Below are positions 23,509 through 26,307 of a stretch of 26,307 nt of DNA, in pieces. Every line of letters begins with the position of its first letter. Positions within the stretch are counted from its first letter, which is position 1. Location: NCBI GenBank assembly GCA_014380825.1, contig JACMJD010000314.1, positions 1 to 26,307 on the forward strand, read 5' to 3'. Both the position numbers and the translations under genes were made by a program. This DNA is from Phycisphaerae bacterium (GTDB lineage: Bacteria; Planctomycetota; Phycisphaerae; Tepidisphaerales; Tepidisphaeraceae). The notes below the pieces were generated by a model. It was not told the DNA's origin and searched no databases. It worked only from the letters and a program-made list of their open reading frames with translations.

Positions 23509-24778
23509 GGGCAAAATCCATCTGGCGCATTTGCTCGACCCAATCGCCTAAGCGCAAATAACTCGGCGGCAGGCTTTCGACGCGCCTCGACAGGACACGT
23601 TCATACACCGCCACACTGCGTTCGGCCATCGTGCGGTGGCTGAAGTCGTGGCGGGCGCGGGCGCGACAGGCATCGGACAGTCGATCGCGCAGGGCGGAAT
23701 CGTTCGCCAATCGACACGCGGCGGCGGCGAGGGCTTCGGGGTCGTCCATCGCGACGGTCAATCCGGTTTCATCATGCTTGCTCACCCATGCCACGCCGCT
23801 GTCGGGGATGGCGGTGTTGATCACCGGGCAGCCGCTGGCCATCGCTTCGAGCTGGACGATTCCGAATGCTTCGGTGCGCGCGTTGCTCGGAAACCAGAAC
23901 GCAGTCGCGGCGTGATAGTACGGGACGATTTTCTGATACGGCATGCCGCCCAGGAAGTGGACGCGATCCAGCACTTTCAATCGCCGCGCTTCGTCCACGA
24001 GATCAAGCAGTTCCGGACCGTCGCCCACCATCAACAACGTGCCGGGCACGTGCGGCAGCGCGCGGATCGCGTTCAGGAAACCCTTGTAATAAATCAGCCG
24101 GCCACAGCACAGCCAGATCGGGCCGTTGTAGCGCTGTCGGATGTTTGAGGCTTCAGCGAGCGTGCGCTGCGACGGTTCGAGATACGGTTGCAGATCGATT
24201 CCCATCGGCAGCACTTCGGTGCGGTCGCCATACGGGCGAAGGAAATCAGAACCGGCCGCATACGTTGGACTGGTCGGCAGGATCGCGGCGACTTGTCGAT
24301 AGGCGTATCGCTCGATCGGACGAAAGAGCGTTCCGCGCACGCGCTGGCGAACGAGATCACTTTGATACGTCACGACGATCGGCCGGCGCGGGCGCGCGAG
24401 CAGGATCGCCAGGATCATGGTTGGATTCGGCACCTGTAGATGAATCACGTCCGCGTTCACGTACGCCAGGTGCTTGATCAGCAGCGGGCACAGGTCGATC
24501 TTGGCGATCGACGCCATCGGTCGAAAACGTGTGACGTGAACCGGGCCGTCCATCTCGCGGCGCGTCGGGCCGGGCTCGTGATTCATGCAGAAGACGCTGG
24601 CGCTCAATCCCAGCTCCGCCTGCGCCTGCGCCAACGTGCGCACGTGCGTTTCAATTCCACCGGCGGCGGGTGGATAGAACTTGCCGAGGTGACATACCCT
24701 CAGCGGACGATGGTTCGGCGCGTGAATCAATCCTGCCCTTGCGACTTGCGAGATGCGCGACAGTTCGACGTCGCTCAA
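23369..24778 (-). CDS. Glycosyltransferase, GT-B fold, family 4-like, with out-of-frame C-terminal tail
   Basis: 469-residue transferase. R-V-C-H-L-G-K-F-Y-P-P-A-A-G-G-I-E-T-H (27-45) is a conserved GT4 N terminus. The donor domain has C-C-G-R-L-I-Y-Y-K-G-F-L-N-A, then L-M-V-G-D-G-P-E and T-E-A-F-G-I-V-Q-L-E-A-M-A-S-G with the E-x7-E glutamates. The T-Y-Q-S-D-L block in the acceptor domain resembles rhamnosyl/mannosyl GT4 enzymes. The last 47 or so residues are Arg/Ala/Gly-rich and overlap the start of the next gene by 140 bases, so they are probably not part of the original fold. The only plausible start is TTG 24778, because a stop lies a few codons upstream; no clear ribosome-binding site was seen. 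Confidence 0.88.
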   Translation of the reverse strand: MSDVELSRISQVARAGLIHAPNHRPLRVCHLGKFYPPAAGGIETHVRTLAQAQAELGLSASVFCMNHEPGPTRREMDGPVHVTRFRPMASIAKIDLCPLLIKHLAYVNADVIHLQVPNPTMILAILLARPRRPIVVTYQSDLVRQRVRGTLFRPIERYAYRQVAAILPTSPTYAAGSDFLRPYGDRTEVLPMGIDLQPYLEPSQRTLAEASNIRQRYNGPIWLCCGRLIYYKGFLNAIRALPHVPGTLLMVGDGPELLDLVDEARRLKVLDRVHFLGGMPYQKIVPYYHAATAFWFPSNARTEAFGIVQLEAMASGCPVINTAIPDSGVAWVSKHDETGLTVAMDDPEALAAAACRLANDSALRDRLSDACRARARHDFSHRTMAERSVAVYERVLSRRVESLPPSYLRLGDWVEQMRQMDFAHASAAPGGGEPVRRRGADARDVGAKPRRSAGNVSPFRRLLSPAIRG

Positions 24779-24791
24779 TGCATCGGACTTT

Positions 24792-24803
24792 TTAACCGGT
24801 TAA
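24792..24803. promoter_or_regulatory. 12-base perfect palindrome TTAACCGGTTAA (possible operator)
   Basis: Fully self-complementary 12-mer located 14 bases before the TTG start of the glycosyltransferase gene at 24778. A dyad of this size in the leader of a long operon fits a dimeric repressor site, but it is also short enough to be chance. No regulator gene is present in the window. Confidence 0.3.
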
Positions 24804-24866
24804 CTCCATTACGCCACTCGCGGCGCAATGTTCCCACTTCTCTTTTGAACGAATTGACTGCCCATC

Positions 24867-24893
24867 AGAATAACACAGATTCAGCCCAATCAA
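24867..24893 (-). promoter_or_regulatory. Possible extended -10 promoter
   Basis: On the minus strand TTGATT (24893-24888) is followed after a short 15-base spacer by TATTCT (24872-24867), which is preceded by TGT, an extended -10 arrangement (TG-n-TATTCT). The -10 hexamer matches TATAAT at 4 of 6. It would transcribe the glycosyltransferase-polymerase-exporter run starting at 24778. The spacer is shorter than ideal, so this is tentative. Confidence 0.25.
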
Positions 24894-24910
24894 ACTGAAT
24901 TCCGGCGTGT

Positions 24911-26230
24911 TCAGGGCTGGCTGGACTTGATCGATTGTGCCGGCCGATCGGGCGAAGCCTGACGCTTCTCCCGTTCAATCTCGGCATCCTGCGCGTACTG
25001 GATCGCCTGCGGATAATCGGACTTCAAATCGCTCGCGCGGCGGAATGACGCGATCGCCTCGCTGATCAGCAGCAACGCCGGCTCCCGAGGCTGCAACTGG
25101 CTGTGCTTCATCAGCACCACGCCGCGCGAGCAGATCGCCTCGGCGGATTTCGGATCCAGGATCGTCGCGCCTCCGTAGTAATCGGCGGCCTTCGAATAGA
25201 GCGTGCGCTTCTGCTCCGGATCGGTCAATCGATCCGCGAAGGTGCTGGTCATCGTGCCGAGATTGAACCACGCGCTGAAGTTATTCGGGTCGATCGACGT
25301 GATCGTCCGCATCTCATCCAGCGCTTCGTTGATCTGATCGAGACGATACAACAGCAGTGCCAGGTTCAGCCGCGCATTGACGAAACGCGGGTCGAGCTTG
25401 ATCGCCTCGCGGTAACAGCGAATCGCCTCGGCTAATTCGTTCCGTTCCTCGTGCAGTTGTCCGAGATTGAGATACGTCGTCTTGTGCCCGGGCTGAATCG
25501 CAAGCGCCTGGTTGTATCGATCGATCGCGCCGCGCGAATCGCCCTGCCGCGCCAGGATCCGCGCCAACCCGAAGTGCGCATCCAGTTGATCCGGCGAACG
25601 GTGCAGCACCTGATAGAATTCACCTACTGCAAGGTCGGTTTGGTTGGTGGCATCGTACAAGCGCGCAAGGTTCATGTGCGTGTCGACGTTCTCCTCGTCG
25701 ATATCCAGCGCCGTCTTGAAATGCGAGAACGCGGCGGCGGTGTTGTTGTGCTTCTCCATCGCGATGAGACCCAGCGCGTTGTGCGCGGGCACGAGTCGCG
25801 GATTGCGCACGAGCGTCGCCGTCCACAGTGATTCCAGATCCTGATAATCCCGCGCCCGAACCATGCTGGCCGACAGGAACAAGACGATAACGATCGCCGC
25901 GGCAGATGGCCCGACGAATATTGGTATGCGTTGTCGCGTGACGAGATCGCGAAGTCGCTGCGCCATGCTGGTGGCGATCGCAATCAGCGGCACCGCGCAT
26001 GCGAGATAGAGCAGGTGATCGCCGACGTACGACTGCTGCATCCATTTGAAGTTCACGATGCCCGCGTACGGCAGCAGCAGAATTGTGTACAGCATCGTCG
26101 CCGCGAACGGACCGCGGCCGAACTTGCGACGAACCCCCCAGCGCAGCACTGCGCGGGCCGCTCGCAACTGTTCTGCCGTCATGTTCTCACCCCCAAACTG
26201 ATCGGAAAGCGATAATATTCTATCGCTCAC
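24911..26230 (-). CDS. Membrane protein with C-terminal TPR repeats (possibly N-terminally truncated)
   Basis: Up to 439 residues. Three hydrophobic segments lie at about 42-60, 70-90 and 104-122; from about 145 to 415 there are six or seven TPR units with the W/L-G/A-Y-A-P spacing, for example L-V-P-A-H-N-A-L-G-L-I, N-V-D-T-H-M-N-L-A-R-L-Y, Q-L-D-A-H-F-G-L-A-R-I and K-T-T-Y-L-N-L-G-Q-L. The Q-Q-S-Y-V-G-D-H-L-L-Y-L-A segment (65-77) matches the last part of the membrane domain of large TMTC/ArnT-like TPR proteins, which normally have many more helices before it. GTG 26230 or ATG 26182 could start the protein; the ATG has GGGGGTGAG just upstream. TPRs suggest scaffolding of assembly partners or O-glycosylation, but the function is not established. 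Confidence 0.8.
   Translation of the reverse strand: MSDRILSLSDQFGGENMTAEQLRAARAVLRWGVRRKFGRGPFAATMLYTILLLPYAGIVNFKWMQQSYVGDHLLYLACAVPLIAIATSMAQRLRDLVTRQRIPIFVGPSAAAIVIVLFLSASMVRARDYQDLESLWTATLVRNPRLVPAHNALGLIAMEKHNNTAAAFSHFKTALDIDEENVDTHMNLARLYDATNQTDLAVGEFYQVLHRSPDQLDAHFGLARILARQGDSRGAIDRYNQALAIQPGHKTTYLNLGQLHEERNELAEAIRCYREAIKLDPRFVNARLNLALLLYRLDQINEALDEMRTITSIDPNNFSAWFNLGTMTSTFADRLTDPEQKRTLYSKAADYYGGATILDPKSAEAICSRGVVLMKHSQLQPREPALLLISEAIASFRRASDLKSDYPQAIQYAQDAEIEREKRQASPDRPAQSIKSSQP
26208..26227. repeat. Inverted repeat AGCGATA/TATCGCT at the start of the TPR gene
   Basis: Perfect 7-base arms (26208-26214 and 26221-26227) separated by 6 bases. If the ATG at 26182 is the start, the repeat lies in the untranslated leader between the possible promoter and the ribosome-binding site and could be an operator or a small hairpin. 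If GTG 26230 is used it lies in the first codons. Confidence 0.35.
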
Positions 26231-26257
26231 CTATTGATATGTTGAGCGGCAACCGAT

Positions 26258-26286
26258 TAAATAAGCGTTATCCGATCAAACCGCAA
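26258..26286 (-). promoter_or_regulatory. Weak promoter-like pair upstream of the TPR gene
   Basis: On the minus strand TTGCGG (26286-26281) and TATTTA (26263-26258) are 17 bases apart, each matching three positions of the sigma-70 consensus. The surrounding 80 bases are locally AT-rich and carry no gene that I can see. Support comes only from spacing and composition. Confidence 0.2.
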
Positions 26287-26307
26287 GTTGCAAAGGGAGC
26301 CACGCCG

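Larger units (their letters stand above)
24779..24910 (-). other. Intergenic region between the TPR gene and the glycosyltransferase operon
   Basis: One of the few real gaps in the cluster (132 bases), more AT-rich than the genes beside it. It contains a 12-base perfect palindrome (24792-24803), a 6-base inverted repeat ATTCAG/CTGAAT with a 10-base loop (24879-24900) and a possible promoter (24867-24893), all listed or discussed separately. The inverted repeat lacks a following T-run on the minus strand, so I do not call it a terminator. The region is the most likely place for the main cluster promoter. Confidence 0.45.

Noticed and set aside
24879..24900. ATTCAG/CTGAAT inverted repeat as a terminator for the TPR gene
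   Set aside because: Short stem, 10-base loop and no T-run after it; it also overlaps the promoter-like bases.

Overview
The window is one large cell-surface polysaccharide (exopolysaccharide, capsule or O-antigen-like) cluster. All 23 genes I support are on the minus strand, so transcription runs from the right edge to the left edge. The DNA is GC-rich (about 60% or more over most of its length). Genes are packed with tiny overlaps and little intergenic space, and GTG and TTG starts are common. I infer a Gram-negative-type bacterium with a two-membrane envelope, because the cluster has a Wzm/Wzt ABC exporter and a fused Wzc-type tyrosine kinase. The TPR protein at the right edge and the general style resemble Planctomycetota, but that assignment is an inference, and there is no rRNA or other marker gene here to test it.

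Layout in transcription order. 26230-24911: membrane/TPR protein. A short intergenic region with a palindrome follows. 24778-22366: two GT-B glycosyltransferases with an unusually long overlap. 22369-20915: O-antigen polymerase/ligase-like membrane protein. 20918-19686: glycosyltransferase. 19689-17550: ABC exporter pair, permease (Wzm-like) and ATPase with a C-terminal sugar-recognition-like domain (Wzt-like). 17553-13555: FkbM methyltransferase, glycosyltransferase, class I methyltransferase and glycosyltransferase. 13562-8079: alternating NAD-dependent sugar epimerase/dehydratase and glycosyltransferase genes. 8067-3914: methyltransferase, glycosyltransferase, CDP-paratose-2-epimerase-like SDR and glycosyltransferase. 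3868-3896: a possible internal promoter. 3832-111: a small proline-rich exported protein, a Wzc-type BY-kinase/chain-length regulator, and a CpsB-type PHP phosphatase.

How it fits together (inference). Three SDR enzymes make or remodel nucleotide sugars. Ten GT-B (GT4-like) transferases build the glycan on a cytoplasmic lipid carrier. Three methyltransferases may decorate or cap it. Wzm/Wzt exports it, with the Wzt C-terminal domain a candidate for reading the finished chain end. The Wzy/WaaL-like protein polymerises or ligates it, and the kinase/phosphatase pair controls length or export. Not seen in the window: an initiating phosphoglycosyltransferase, a Wzx flippase, or an outer-membrane Wza-type channel. 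The mixture of ABC-exporter, polymerase/ligase-like and Wzc/CpsB components is the most distinctive point.

There are no tRNA, rRNA, CRISPR, transposase or integrase signals. The stretch from about 14.9 to 18.2 kb has lower GC than its flanks, suggesting a mosaic insertion that includes the 3' part of wzt.
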